NCBI GenBank assembly: GCA_050084985.1
Contig: JBITNC010000001.1
Location: forward strand, 173,228,001-173,292,000
Direction of reading: 5' to 3'
DNA from: Nageia nagi
Taxonomy: Eukaryota; Pinophyta
DNA: 64,000 nucleotides
The notes beneath the pieces were generated by a model. It saw only the letters and a program-made list of their open reading frames with translations, did no database searches and was not told the DNA's origin. Of this stretch, positions 9,200 through 19,618 are shown piece after piece (position 1 is the stretch's first letter; each line of letters opens with the position of its first letter). A program made the position numbers and the translations under genes.

Positions 9200-10432
9200 T
9201 GTCATTCCAATTTCCTCAAAATAATATTGAAATGCATGGCTATAAGGTATATCATTATTTGTGATATTCCTTACAAAAGATCATTTAAGAATACTTTGCT
9301 TAGATTTCTAAATGAAATTGAAGCAAATAAGGCTATTAAACAAGTAGATGATTGCATAAATGGAGGATATTTAAATGATAAATCCATCTTTCATAATCTC
9401 CTAATACTAGGATATTATTGGCCATCTATGGAAAAGGATTGCATTTTACATGTTCAAAAATGTGAAAAATATCAAAATCTTGCTAACTTGAAATAAGCTC
9501 CTTCAAACGAATTAGCCACAATGATATCTCCTTGTCCTTTTACCATTTAGGCTTTGGATTTAATTGGAGTTATCAACCTCAAATATAGAGAGGAACACAA
9601 ATTCATTTTAGTTGCTACTGAATACTTTACAATGAGCAAAAATTATACCATTAAGATCATCTAAAAGTCCTCAAATCATAAAATTCATAATTGAAAATAT
9701 TATAGCAAGATTTAATGTTCCATATCATGTAATCATGGAAAATGGAAATAATTTCAAAAGCAAACAAGTAAGGTAATTTTGCAAGAATTTAAAAATCAAG
9801 CAAAGGTTTTCATCATCATATTATCCATAAGGAAATGGATAAGTAGAAGCAACCAATAAAACCATTGTTAATATTTTGTGCAAAATAGTCAAGCACACTC
9901 ATAAAGATTTCAATTCACAACTTATATATGCACTTTGGGCATACAGAACAAGTATCATATTAGCTATAGGTTGCACACCATTTTTATTAATCTATGGATA
10001 TGAGGTAGTCCTACCATTGGAAGTAGAAATATCATCATTGAGGGTGTCTATAGAAGGCATAATTGATTGGGAACAACAATGAAAAGCAAGATTGAGGAAG
10101 CTAGAAGGATTAGATGAAAAATGAATCCATGCCTTAGAACATCTCAGAGCTTATTAGAGAAGAGCCAAGAAATCATATGGAAAGAAGATTGTACCAAAAG
10201 AAATATAAGCAAGTGACCTTGCACTCAAAGAGAATCATCATAAATCACAAGATGAAAAACAAGATAAGGGATAGTTTGTGAAACAAATTAGATAGGTCCA
10301 TACATTATCAAAATAAAATATCCAAATAATGCATACATATTGGTAACAATAAATGGAAAAATAGATAAATTATCAACTAATGTCAAGCACCATAAGCCCT
10401 TTTATGCATAAGGGAAGCTTGCCACATAGATT
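9200..10432 (+). pseudogene. Tat-A integrase
   Basis: The zinc-binding part is at 9345-9470. INGGYLNDKSIFHNLLILGY has lost the first His, but CEKYQN remains of the Cys pair. The core is ALDLIGVINLKYREEHKFIL at about 9550, then VPYHVIMENGNNFKSKQ with the second catalytic residue in a degraded form (Glu-Asn for Ser-Asp). VEATNKTIVNILCK keeps the Glu. An open stretch at 9876-10082 carries the conserved YALWAYRTS. Four or more stops are CAA-to-TAA or TGG-to-TAG type. It ends near HHKPFYA at about 10410. Confidence 0.85.
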
Positions 10433-11861
10433 TTAGTAGTTATCTTTCAATAAATCATTAGATCAAAGGTTATTTATGAGGATCCTAGGTCTTTTGTCAT
10501 TTTTTTAAGCCAACACCCATGCTAGCTTCCTATATATATTTTTCTCATACATCCTAGAATCCACACTAGCATTTTTATGTATATTTTAGATAGAAGTACA
10601 AATCACATGCATCAAGTGTCACATTAAAGTTAGGCAGAACATGTGGCAACACCAACTCAAGATCAATCATCCTACACAAATCAACAACATAGGTTCAATC
10701 AATCATATAAATGATTCCTAGGGTAATCCAACTTTGTTCTTAGACATTAAATATAAATCACATCTCTCAAGGTAGCTCTACCTCAACATCACAACAATTC
10801 TAGGATAAAAAACACAATGAAACTCAGTGCCTATCCTACAATACATGTCCTTGTTACCATACATGTTTTCTCTCACATTAGCATCCATGCTAGCATCCTT
10901 GCAACAAACCAAATAATTAATCAAAGAAAAATACATGTATTGTTACCTGCTCTTTCACCTTTATATACATATTCATAATTCACTTCTACCATGCTTAGTC
11001 ATATGCTTGATACATCATGTACCTATTGGGTGGACGTTAAATAACCATCATTATTTTATAATCACTTGGTTGGAATTATATCAACCATTTTCTTAGGTTA
11101 ACTTGGTTATTGGGACTAAATTAATCATCAATATAATGGCCACATTATCACTAGTAGTATAATCATGCATGGTTGAAAAATAAACCAATTATTTTGGAGT
11201 TATCTTTATTGGTTGGGTCTCAACTAACCTCCATCATTGCTATGAGTTACCTTTGTTGGTTGGGTCTCAACTAACCTCCATCATTGCTATTAGTTACCTT
11301 TGTTATTTGGGTTTCAACTAATCTCCAATAATCTTTGAGTCATATTTGTTGGTTGGGTCTCAACTAACCATCACCATGCTAGTTCATATGTTGCATCTAA
11401 GAATGGAGCATGTACCTCATGATGATGTGAACACACCTTTATCATGATCTTGGATATATACATATAAGAATGAAATGTTGAATATTTCTGTATTTAGTGT
11501 TCTCAAGATTATGTATGCATCTTATATTAATTTCATCCTTGCTTCATTACTGCTATATCATTTGTGATGAAATGTTATGATGTTTTACTCTTATTATCAT
11601 TGATATATCTCTTATGAGTTAACCATCACATATATGCTTGGAATTTTGGTATTTTGCCTTTCTTATTTTTAGGTTATTCTTTTCTCCTAGTTGATTCTAC
11701 TTAATGCAAGCCATTACATATTACAACCAAGGCAAAGAGGGGCCAATATACATCATCACTCCTTGATGATTCAAATAATTTTATAGCTAAACCAGAGAAG
11801 TATCAAAATTTTCTTCTCTTTATCTTTAGTTCCTTTGCAAGCATAATATCCTCATTATACT
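10433..11861 (+). other. 3' untranslated region of Tat-A
   Basis: No gene is seen. It contains scattered phrases such as CCATGCTAGC and CACACTAGCA that recur through Tat-A and Tat-B, and minisatellites (11020-11395). The end, ACAACCAAGGCAAAGAGGGG at about 11720, matches Tat-B 25340, which ties the two elements together. Confidence 0.6.
11020..11395 (+). repeat. Minisatellite in Tat-A 3' region
   Basis: About four copies of a 57-60 bp unit built on TTGGTTGGGTCTCAACTAAC + CTCCATCATTGCTA lie between 11195 and 11395. Looser copies (TTGGGTGGACGTTAAATAAC, TTGGTTGGAATTATATCAAC) precede them from 11020. The same place in Tat-B has a related but distinct array (24330-24660). Confidence 0.75.
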
Positions 11862-11874
11862 TAAAAAAGGAGAA
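11862..11874 (+). other. Polypurine tract of Tat-A
   Basis: AAAAAAGGAGAAA directly before the LTR. Tat-B has ACAAAGGGGGCA at the same place. This is the plus-strand primer site. Confidence 0.6.
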
Positions 11875-12289
11875 ATTTATTATTACCTAAAAGTGGTCCC
11901 CTTAACATGGTCCCACTTATGTTCAACATTACATACATGTTTAATCATAGTTTATCACATTTAAATCATATTTTACCTTATTATCATATATTTCTTAGGT
12001 TACATTCTTATTTTTATGTTAGGTACATCGATATGGCTTCAACCTTCTTACAAGGGATCAAATGGTGATATCACACCTCATATAAATGTAAGTATCTCTA
12101 TCATCATAGGGAAAGCATATCAATATTACATCTTGATAGTAGATACTCTACACTTGGGTATTTCTAAATGCTGCCTATTAAGATTGGAAACTTGTTATCA
12201 CTCAAGCAAATATCTATCATCCATCTTCATGATCATATTCTTGGTCCTACTTATCCACATATTTGTTGTTACTGATCTTTATTGTCAGA
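11875..12289 (+). repeat. Tat LTR (middle copy), 5' part
   Basis: It aligns with 25505-25900: TATTACC-TAAAAGTGGTCCCCTTAA against TATTACC-ACCCAATTTTGGTCCCC. Shared words include TTTTTATGTTAGG/TTTTTGTGCTAGG and CTTGTTA-CACTCA. It is cut at 12289 by Gypsy-1 and continues at 19271. The exact LTR start is uncertain by about 10 bases. Confidence 0.75.
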
Positions 12290-12474
12290 TGATCTAAAAT
12301 TTGGATCCCTTTGACATTCAGTAATCTACATTTTAGTGTGTTCATTATGATCATATTGTCTTCAGCTTTCTGACGCTTCTTTCGGATTGAAAATTTGAGT
12401 CCATATGTGGAAGATATGGTATTAATTCAGTTTGAGTATTTTGAGAAAAAAAATAATAATATTTAAATGTTTGG

Positions 12475-12840
12475 TGGGACCCGCCACCAGGGAGACCAAG
12501 CAGGAGGAGAAGGCATGACCGGGCCTATGGAGTGCCATGTGGAGGTGATGAGGTAGGGACCACGTAGGAGGAGGACCATGCCTATGTGGAGTTTGACCGC
12601 TCCCATTTGGTCGTCTGATGAGACCGCCATGCTAGCCTGCCATGTGAAGCTCGCCCACACACGATCGCCAGCCAAGCCATGCACCTGTTGGAAATCACCA
12701 TCTAACCACCATGCCATCATCTAACCACCAACGAGATCACCCATGCCACTACTGACCACCAGCCAAGCTACCAGTCAACCAGGTTAACTTCTTCCCAGCA
12801 TGCACCATGTGTCACCACCATAGTGCACCCACCTAATTTT
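12475..12840. other. GC-rich island in Gypsy-1 U3 with repeated ACCACGTAGGAGG
   Basis: This stretch is far richer in G+C than its surroundings and is mirrored in the 3' LTR at 18285-18645. ACCACGTAGGAGG occurs once intact here (12551) and once mutated (12491); both copies are intact in the 3' LTR (18306 and 18369). They lie about 60 bases apart, upstream of the TATA box. The minus-strand open frame here (12463-12720) is not convincing as a gene. Confidence 0.6.
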
Positions 12841-13112
12841 AGGTTTTTTTTTAATGTATTTTGGCATTTTCAAAGGTTTATAGTGATTTTTGATTCACCT
12901 AAGATCCTATTATTAGGCTAAGTTAATTCTATCAGCCTAAAATAGTCCAGAGAGCATATTATTTCATTTTCAAAGTTCATTTTGGGGAGATTTTTACAAC
13001 CATTTGAGCCCAAATTTGATAGGAAGATCAAGGAGGTTAATGGGTATCTAAAAATAGGTTTTGTATGGAATTTCTTACTTGTAATACTCTCCAATTTTAG
13101 CCCCCAAAATTG

Positions 13113-13120
13113 TATAAAAG
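13113..13120 (+). promoter_or_regulatory. TATA box of Gypsy-1 5' LTR
   Basis: TATAAAAG after AAAATTG; the same in the 3' LTR near 18922. It is well placed for transcription starting about 30 bases downstream and reading through R/U5 into gag. Confidence 0.75.
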
Positions 13121-13481
13121 GGGAACAAATTGGACATGAAAAAAAAGAAGGATTTCAAGAGAGTTATTTTCAGTTCTTGTTGTGATTTTCAGAGCTGTGA
13201 GTGTGTTGTGAATGTGAGAGGAGGTTTTGAAGGACCATGGAGGCCTTGTAAAGTGATTCCACCCATTGATAGTAGAGAGCTTTTGAGCTAGATGTGGCCC
13301 ACACTGGGTGAACTAGGATAAATTTTGCTTGTCTCTTTCTATGGTGAATGTTTTTCTCTTCTCTGTGTTTATAATTTTTTTTCCTAATTTTCCTTTACAA
13401 GAACTTAATTGTTTTAAGTGTAAATTGATCCTGAGAAAAGGTTAAATTGAAATTTTAATCTTATAGTTTATGGATCAAGTT

Positions 13482-13493
13482 TGGTATCAGAGC
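13482..13493 (+). other. Primer binding site of Gypsy-1 (tRNA-iMet)
   Basis: TGGTATCAGAGC, an exact copy of the common plant initiator-Met PBS, four bases after the LTR end. Confidence 0.95.
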
Positions 13494-13558
13494 AGTTGAA
13501 ATCATTGTGATAACCTATATTTTTGAGATTGTTGTTGGTGTTTGGAAAGTGTTCTTGC

Positions 13559-14590
13559 ATGTATACCAGGTCACAAAGTAAGAAAGGAGAAGGAGAATTT
13601 GTGGAGGAGGATCCAGAAATTGGTTCTAGAGTTTGGCTAAGGAAGCAAAGAGAGCTTGGAGCCATGGCCAATGAAGGAGGGTCTAATGTGGAAAAGCAAA
13701 TTGCTGATCTCTCCATAATGTTCTAGAAGATGTCTCTACAATTCCAACATTTTCAAGAACAACAATACAAGAAAAATGAAGATGAAACTAGTGAATGTAA
13801 TAAAATTGACAATGATGTTACACTATTTTTCAAAGTTCTCCTTTGAAATTGGAAGTTAAATTTGATTTGCCTACTTTTATTGGAGAAGTGAATGCTGAGA
13901 AGTTAGACCATTGGATTAAACAAATTGAAGTATATTGTAGAATTCAAAGAATTGTAAGAGATGAAGATAAAATCCAATTAGCAACTCTTAAAATGAGTGG
14001 TAATGCACTTGTTTGGTGAGAAATTTGTTTACAAAGTAAGAATGAATCAATTAAAGCTTGTATTGCTTCTTAGACCCATTTTGTACAATTGCTTAGAAAT
14101 CAGTTTTATCCTTTGGGTTATCGACAAAAGGCAGTCATGGAATGGCAAACTTTCTGTCAAGGCAAAGGGCAAAGTGTGCAAGAGTACACTATGGAATTCT
14201 GAAGAAGAGCTACAATGCTAGGTATTCCTCTTGATTCTGAAGATACTCTTCTTAAGTATATTGGTGGTTTGCATAATTATTTAAGGCATACAATATTGAT
14301 GTTTGATCCAAATGATTTGGATAAAGTTTGTGTACAAGCCACTCACTTAGAAGAAAGGGGAAAATTCATTAAGGATGGGAAAATGAAAAATGCTTTCAAT
14401 AACAATAGTAATAATGATTCTGAAAAGAACAAAGGAAAGGGAAAAAAGAAAACTATGTCTACTACACAAAAAGAGAAGTCTAAAGATGTATGTACACATT
14501 GTCAAAAAGAAGGTCATTTAGAGGCTAAATGTTGGAAATTGCATTTTGAATTACACCCTAAACCTAAAGGTCAAAAGAAACAAATAAATA
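13559..14590 (+). pseudogene. Gypsy-1 gag
   Basis: The chosen start is the ATG at 13559 (MYTRSQSKKGEGEFVEEDP), 66 bases after the PBS. A stop at 13724 and a one-base frameshift near 13835 follow. The retrotransposon Gag domain is then clear: LPTFIGEVNAEKLDHWIKQI and LLRNQFYPLGYRQKAVMEW. The frame from 14215 is open and contains a perfect zinc knuckle, CTHCQKEGHLEAKC, at about 14491-14532, after a Lys/Asn-rich linker. Stops at about 14017, 14074 and 14200 fit Trp or Arg codons changed by one transition. Role: particle shell and RNA packaging. Confidence 0.9.
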
Positions 14591-15130
14591 TTGTTACTAA
14601 GGAAATTGAAGATGGTTCAGATGTAGATGATAAAATGGCATATATGGTTTTGCATAATACACCTAATGAAGATGAGGAAAAGAAGAAAATTGAACTTTTT
14701 CACATCAAGGTGCAAGCTAAGAAGACTAGGATTGATACATTGTTTGATTCTAGATCTCAAGCTAACTTAATTGCAGAAAAGTATGTCAAATCACTTGCAC
14801 TCACTACTCAACCTCATCCAAACTAATATCCATTGGGATGGGTTAATAAAAATTCAAAGTTAAAGGTAACACAACAATGCAAGTTGCAATTTGGGATTAA
14901 TAGGGAGTACATTGATGAAGTTTTACTTGATGTTATTCCTTTGGATATTTGTGGGATTGTGCTTGGTAGTCCTTATCTATGGGAAAGAGATGCTTTATTT
15001 TATAGAAAGGAAAATAAATATAGACTCATTAAATATGGAATTGAATACATGGTTAGTGCTCATCAAAACAAGAAAAAGGATATTTCTTTGATTACTACAG
15101 GACAAGCAAAGAGACTAATCAATATAGGAC
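14591..15130 (+). pseudogene. Gypsy-1 aspartic protease
   Basis: In frame with gag from 14215. The active site reads DTLFDSRSQANLIAEKYV: the invariant Gly of Asp-Ser-Gly is Arg (AGA at 14752-14754), so activity is likely lost. A stop at 14824 follows. LDVIPLDICGIVLGSPYLWE carries the conserved second half (GxxLG). The single GGA-to-AGA step is the kind of G-to-A change seen across the window. Confidence 0.85.
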
Positions 15131-16145
15131 AAAGTTTTGTACTTGCAATGGTGAAATCTCAAGATGAAGTAGAAATCATAAAGGCACTTGAGGATTGTGA
15201 AACAAAATACAAAGAAGAAGTAAAAGAGGTAATTTCTAAATTTGAAGATTTATTTCAAGTACCTAAAGAACTTCCACCAAAAAGAGATATACAACATGAG
15301 ATTCAATTACATCCTGATGTTGCACTTCCTAATATTGGCTTATATAGAAATTCTATTTTGAAAATTGAAGAAATTAAGAAATAAGTCAAGGAATTGTTAG
15401 ATCAAGGAGTCATTAAACCTAGCACATCACCATGTGGATCTCCTATTGTTATAATTCCAAAGAAAGATGGAACTTGGCGTATGTGTGTTGATTACAGGGC
15501 ACTAAATAAGATCACGGTTAAAAATCGATATCCTTTGCCATGTATTGATGATTTAATGGATCAATTACAAAAAGCCAGGCTTTTTACAAAATTAGATCTA
15601 AGAAGTAGTTATCATCAAGTACGAGTTACAGAAGAGGATGTGTGGAAAACTACTTTTAAAACTAGGCAAAGATTGTTTGAATGGTTGGTTTTATCATTTG
15701 GATTATGCAATGCTCCCGCTACTTTCATGCATGTAATGAATGAGGTTTTAAGGCTTTTCATTGATGATTTTATTATTATGTATCTTGATGATATTCTCAT
15801 TTATAGTAATAATTAGAAAGATCATGTGGTACATATTCGTAAAGTGTTTGAAGTTTTAAGGGAAGCAAAACTCTATTTGAAGATGTCTAAGTGTGAGTTT
15901 GTCAAGAAGAGTTTAACCTATCTTGGCCACATTGTAGGTGAAGGTCAATTGAGGATAGATCCTACAAAAATTGAGGCTGTGTTGAAATGGCCTACTCCCA
16001 CTAATGTGACAAAGACTAGGAGTTTTCTTGGGGCAGTACAGTATTTATGCAAGTTTATTGCTAATTTTTCTTACATGGCTTCTCCACTTCATGCTATTAC
16101 AGGAAAGAGTCATGGATTTTAGTGGGGAGGGAAAGAACAACATGC
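15131..16145 (+). pseudogene. Gypsy-1 reverse transcriptase
   Basis: One frame from 14833 to 16122 with stops at 15382, 15814 and 16120 only. All RT blocks are present: GVIKPSTSPCGSPIVIIPKK, WRMCVDYRALNKITVKNRYP, FTKLDLRSSYHQVRV, LSFGLCNAPATFMHVMN, the catalytic YLDDILIYS (15781) and YLGHIVGEGQLRIDP. The three stops stand where relatives have Gln, Trp and Gln. It is among the best kept RTs in the window and the best segment for placing the lineage. Confidence 0.95.
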
Positions 16146-16620
16146 TTTTGAATTGCTTACAAGGAAAATTAGTAATGCTTCAGTACTTACTTTGCCTAAT
16201 CTTCAAAAAACTTTTGAAATTGAAACTGATGCAAGTGACTATGCTATGGGTGTAGTTTTATTGCAGGAAAAACATCCAGTTTGCTATCACTCAGAAATGT
16301 TTACCAGTGTGGTAAGAAACAATCCCATATATGACAAAGAGTTATATGCATTAGTTCAAAGTGTTAAGAAATGGAAGCACTATTTGGTAGGTAAAGAGAC
16401 AATAATTCATACAGACCATCAACCCTTGCAATATCTTCAGTCACAATCTAAGTTGCAACAATCTAAGCACTTTCGTTGGATGGGATTCTTGCAACAATTT
16501 CATTTGGTGATTAAATACAAGAAGGGTACTCAAAATAAAATTGCTAATATGTTGTCTAGGCCTCCAATAGTTGTCAGTGTTATGATTCTACAAAATAGTT
16601 CTTCAATGCATGACGGGTAT
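16146..16620 (+). pseudogene. Gypsy-1 RNase H
   Basis: Open from 16153 to 16653. FEIETDASDYAMGVVLLQ holds the first Asp, PIYDKELYALVQSVKKWKHY the Glu, and IIHTDHQPLQYL the second Asp. HFRWMGFLQQFHLVIKYKKG and NKIANMLSRPP complete the domain. No catalytic residue is visibly lost. Ty3/gypsy RNase H removes the RNA strand during cDNA synthesis. Confidence 0.93.
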
Positions 16621-17690
16621 AAAGAACAATATGTGGTTGATCCTAATTTCTAAAATGTCTATCATAGATTGAGTCTTGGTAATGAGGTTGGAAATTATGA
16701 CTTTCATTTGCATGATGGATTACTTTTTCATTTGGGCAAACTTTGTATTCCTAATGGTGAGAGGAATGATTTGATTAGAGAAGCTCATACTTCTCATATT
16801 TCAGAGCACTTTGGTGTTGGAAAAACTCTTGCTAATCTACAAAGGTATTATTACTAGCCTAAAATGCAAGAAAATGTATCCATATATATCAGAGGTTGTA
16901 TGTTATGTAGTGTAAGCAAACCCAATAATAAGAAATTTGGTCTTTATATGCCATTGTCCGTTCCTACACGACCATGGGAGAGTATTTCTATGGATTTTGT
17001 TAGAGGTTTACTTATGTCTTAAAAAGGTCATGATTAGTTATATGTGGTTGTGGATAGATTCAGTAAGATGTGTATTCTAATTCCATGTAAAAAGATTGTG
17101 ACAGGTCAAGAGGTAGCTAATCCTTTCTTTACTTATGCGTGGGTACATTTTGGTCTTCCTACTTCTATCATTTCTGATAGGCATTCCAGGTTTCTTGGAA
17201 AATTTGGACTTCTTTGTGGGAAAGGATGGACACTAAGCTAAAGAGGAGTACAACATTTCATCCATAGATAGATGGTCAAACAGAGATGGTAAATAGGATA
17301 GCGATACACCTATTATGGGGTTATTATGGTAAGCATCCTAAGACTTGGGATGAGCATTTGAATTATATATAGCATGCATATAATTGGGCTTTACATTCTT
17401 CTACTAAAAAAACACCTTTTGAGACTTGTTTTGGTTATTTGCCAAAATTACCTTTCGATATGGCTTTTGCTTCAACAAGTGATGGAGATATAGTTCTTCA
17501 TAATGACGAGGAGTGGGAAAAGAATTTTATTGAGAGGACCAGATTGATTCATCAAAAGGTAAAAGAACAGTTGGAGAAGAGTCAGGCCAAGTATAAGGAG
17601 AGGCATGATCATCATTGGGTGGATTATAAATTTCAGGTTGGGGATCAAGTATGGCTTCATCTCAATAAGGAGAGGTAGCATGGTAAGGAA
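16621..17690 (+). pseudogene. Gypsy-1 integrase
   Basis: The zinc-binding domain lies at about 16780-16920: EAHTSHISEHFGVGKTLANL, a stop at 16855, then GCMLC. The core has ESISMDFVRGL (first Asp), VVDRFSKMCILIPCKK, LPTSIISDRHSRFLG (second Asp) and, after a frameshift near 17190, GQTEMVNRI-type text with the Glu at about 17280-17300. The last part, open at 17439-17678, has VKEQLEKSQAKYKERHDHHW and FQVGDQVWLHL. Stops near 17022, 17034, 17266, 17370 and 17676 fit CAG, CAA or TGG by one step. Confidence 0.92.
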
Positions 17691-17696
17691 AAGAAG

Positions 17697-18062
17697 TTGA
17701 AACCAATAAGGTATGGTCCATTTACCATTATTGGTCAAGTTGGAGACAATGCATTTCGGTTAGACTTACCACCCTATATGCAAATGTATTTCGTTATTAA
17801 TGTTGAGAACTTGAAGTTATATGAACCAACCTTAGTTGCAAAAGATACAGATGTTATGTTACCGTCAGTTGAGGATTTAGCCCCTGAGCACATGAATGTG
17901 TTGGTTAAGGATGCAATATTGGAAAAGAAGCAACGATCATCTCGTAGTGGCATACATGAGGTGTGGCATATTGGAGTGAAGGGCCAACATCCACACAAGG
18001 CCAAGTGGTATGCAGTTGATCGGGTGAGGGAGCTCTACCCTCACCTCATTTCATCATCCTAA
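17697..18062 (+). pseudogene. Gypsy-1 integrase tail with chromodomain-like end
   Basis: Same frame as 17439-17678 after the stop at 17676. GPFTIIGQVGDNAFRLDLPP is the GPY/F module usual in chromovirus integrases. The last 50 residues (AILEKKQRSSRSGIHEVWHI then VKGQHPHKAKWYAVDRVREL) follow the layout of a group II-like chromodomain, in which the aromatic cage is poorly kept. In chromoviruses this part steers integration to marked chromatin. A natural TAA ends it at 18060, 40 bases before the 3' LTR. The domain call rests on motif layout only. Confidence 0.7.
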
Positions 18063-18090
18063 ATACTTCTGGGGACAAAAGCTCTCTCTT

Positions 18091-18102
18091 AGTGGGGAGG
18101 AA
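18091..18102 (+). other. Polypurine tract of Gypsy-1
   Basis: AGTGGGGAGGAA directly before the TGATCC start of the 3' LTR. Confidence 0.85.
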
Positions 18103-19270
18103 TGATCCAAAATTTGGATCCCTTTAACATTCAATAATCTTCATTTCAGTATGTTCATTGTGATCATCTTATCTTCAACTTTTTGATGCTTCTTTTGGAT
18201 CAAGAATCTGAGTCTGTATGTGGAAGATATGGTATTAATTCAGTTTGAGTATTTTGAGAAAAAAAAAATATTTAAATGTTTGGTAGGGCCCGCCATCAGG
18301 GAGACCACGTAGGAGGAGAAGGCATGACTGAGCCTGTGGAGTGCTGTGTGGAGGTGACGAGCTAGGGACCACGTAGGAGGGGTACCATGCCTACATGGAG
18401 TTTGATCGCTCCCATTTGGCCGCCTAATGAGACCACCCATGCCAGCTTGCCACATGAAGCCTGCCCACACACGATCGCCATCCAAGTCGCATGCCTATTG
18501 GAAACCACCATCTAACCACCATGCCACTGTTTGACCGCTAGTGAGACCACCCATGCCATCGCCTGATTGCTAGCCAAGCTACTAGTCAACCACATTGACT
18601 TTTTCCAACATGCGCCATGTGTCACCACCATAGTGCACCCACCCAATTTTAGGTTTTCTTTAATGTATTTTGGCATTTTCAAAGGTTTATGGTGATTTTT
18701 GATTATCCTAAGGTCCTATTATTAGGCTGAGTTAATTCTGTCAACCTAAAATAGTCCAAAGAGCATATTATTTCATTTTTAGAGTTCATTTTGGGGAGAT
18801 TTTTACAACCATTTGAGTCCAAATTTGATAGAAAGATCAAGGAGGTTAATGGGTATCTAAAAATAGGTTTTGTATGGAATTTCCTAGTTGTAATACTCTC
18901 CAGTTTTAGCCCCCAAAATTGTATAAAAGGATAGCAAATTGGACATGAAAAAAAAGGAGGATTTTAGGAGAGTTGTTTTCAGTTCTTGTTGTGATTTTTA
19001 GAGTTGTGAGTGTGTTGTGAATGTGAGAGGAGGTTTTGAAGGACCATGGAGGCCTTGTAAAGTGATTCCACCCATTGATAGTAGAGAGCTTTTGAGCTAG
19101 ATGTAGCCCACACTGGGTGAACCAGGATAAATTTTGCTTGTCTCTTTCTATGGTGAATGATTTTCTCTTCTCTGTGTTTACAATTTTTTTTCCTGATTTT
19201 CCTTTACAAGCACTTAATTATTTTAAGTGTGAATTGATCCTGATAAAAGGTTAAATTGAAATTTTAATCT
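18103..19270 (+). repeat. 3' LTR of Gypsy-1, last bases missing
   Basis: It matches 12290-13461 throughout. The final stretch TATAGTTTATGGATCA of the 5' LTR is absent; after ATTTTAATCT the sequence is Tat LTR. Differences from the 5' copy are mostly C/T and G/A. Confidence 0.9.
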
Positions 19271-19600
19271 CATTCCTTTCAAACCTTAGCACTCGTACTA
19301 AAGTATACACCCATGCTGAGCTCTTGGAACCTAGTGCCCACATTAAGATCCTTTATGCTATTAATTATGGGGTTTGCATATCAAGGTCACCTCTTTGATA
19401 TAGGTAAGCACACACATGTATTTATCTTACACTTTATTCCATCTCTTTAGTGCATGCATTCATATTATATCTTGACATCGACATAATTCATAATTCTATT
19501 ATTACATTACTATATTCTTTATTTTACTATTATTCATGTACGCTTATTTAAGTTAAATATATTAGATATTGCATACCTAAATATTTATGTATTAAGTTCA
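19271..19600 (+). repeat. Tat LTR (middle copy), 3' part
   Basis: It aligns with 25990-26270: AACCTAGTG, TATGGGGTTTGCATATCAAG-GTCAC against TATGGGGTTCTCACATGAAG-GTCAC, TTTATCTTACACTTTATTCC against TTTATCTTTCACTTGATTCC, and ATTACATTACTATATTC. With 11875-12289 it makes an LTR of about 745 bp, close to the 765 bp of the right copy. Confidence 0.75.
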
Positions 19601-19618
19601 TTTATGCCAAAACCCTAT

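Larger units (their letters stand above)
6099..11874 (+). mobile_element. Tat-A: body of Tat-lineage Ty3/gypsy element
   Basis: It continues 1-494 after the Copia-1 insertion. Order: protease-RT spacer, RT, RNase H, a second RNase H, integrase, long 3' region, polypurine tract. The second RNase H between RNase H and integrase is the known mark of the plant Tat lineage (Ogre/Retand type). There are dozens of stops and several frameshifts. It is similar to Tat-B along the whole length and shares with it the LTR at 11875-19600. Confidence 0.85.
12290..13477 (+). repeat. 5' LTR of Gypsy-1
   Basis: It begins TGATCTAAAATTTGGATCC and ends TTTATGGATCA. TGATCC and GGATCA form a terminal inverted repeat. 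It pairs with 18103-19270 over the full length, with small differences only. It contains a GC-rich island (12475-12840), a TATA box (13113-13120) and a transcribed R/U5 part. Confidence 0.9.
12290..19270 (+). mobile_element. Gypsy-1: chromovirus-like Ty3/gypsy element nested in a Tat LTR
   Basis: A 7-kb element with 5' LTR, Met-type PBS, gag with zinc knuckle, protease, RT, RNase H, integrase with a chromodomain-like tail, polypurine tract and 3' LTR. There is one RNase H only, unlike the Tat elements. From gag to the end of pol I see two frameshifts (about 13835 and 17190) and roughly 15 in-frame stops, nearly all one transition away from Gln, Arg or Trp codons. No clean target duplication is found. 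The 3' LTR lacks the last 17 or so bases of the 5' LTR, so the right border was trimmed. Confidence 0.9.

Noticed and set aside
11020-11395. Tandem repeats considered as a CRISPR array
   Set aside because: Units are contiguous and degenerate, without unique spacers, and sit in a plant retroelement 3' region.
12463-12720. Minus-strand 85-codon open frame in the Gypsy-1 5' LTR, with a shorter relative at 18240-18485
   Set aside because: It lies wholly in the GC-rich LTR island. Both copies exist because LTRs are duplicates, not because of coding conservation. The reading differs between copies and no domain is recognised.
13468-13716. Minus-strand 82-codon frame over the Gypsy-1 PBS and gag start
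   Set aside because: A shadow of the gag start on the other strand; it covers the PBS.
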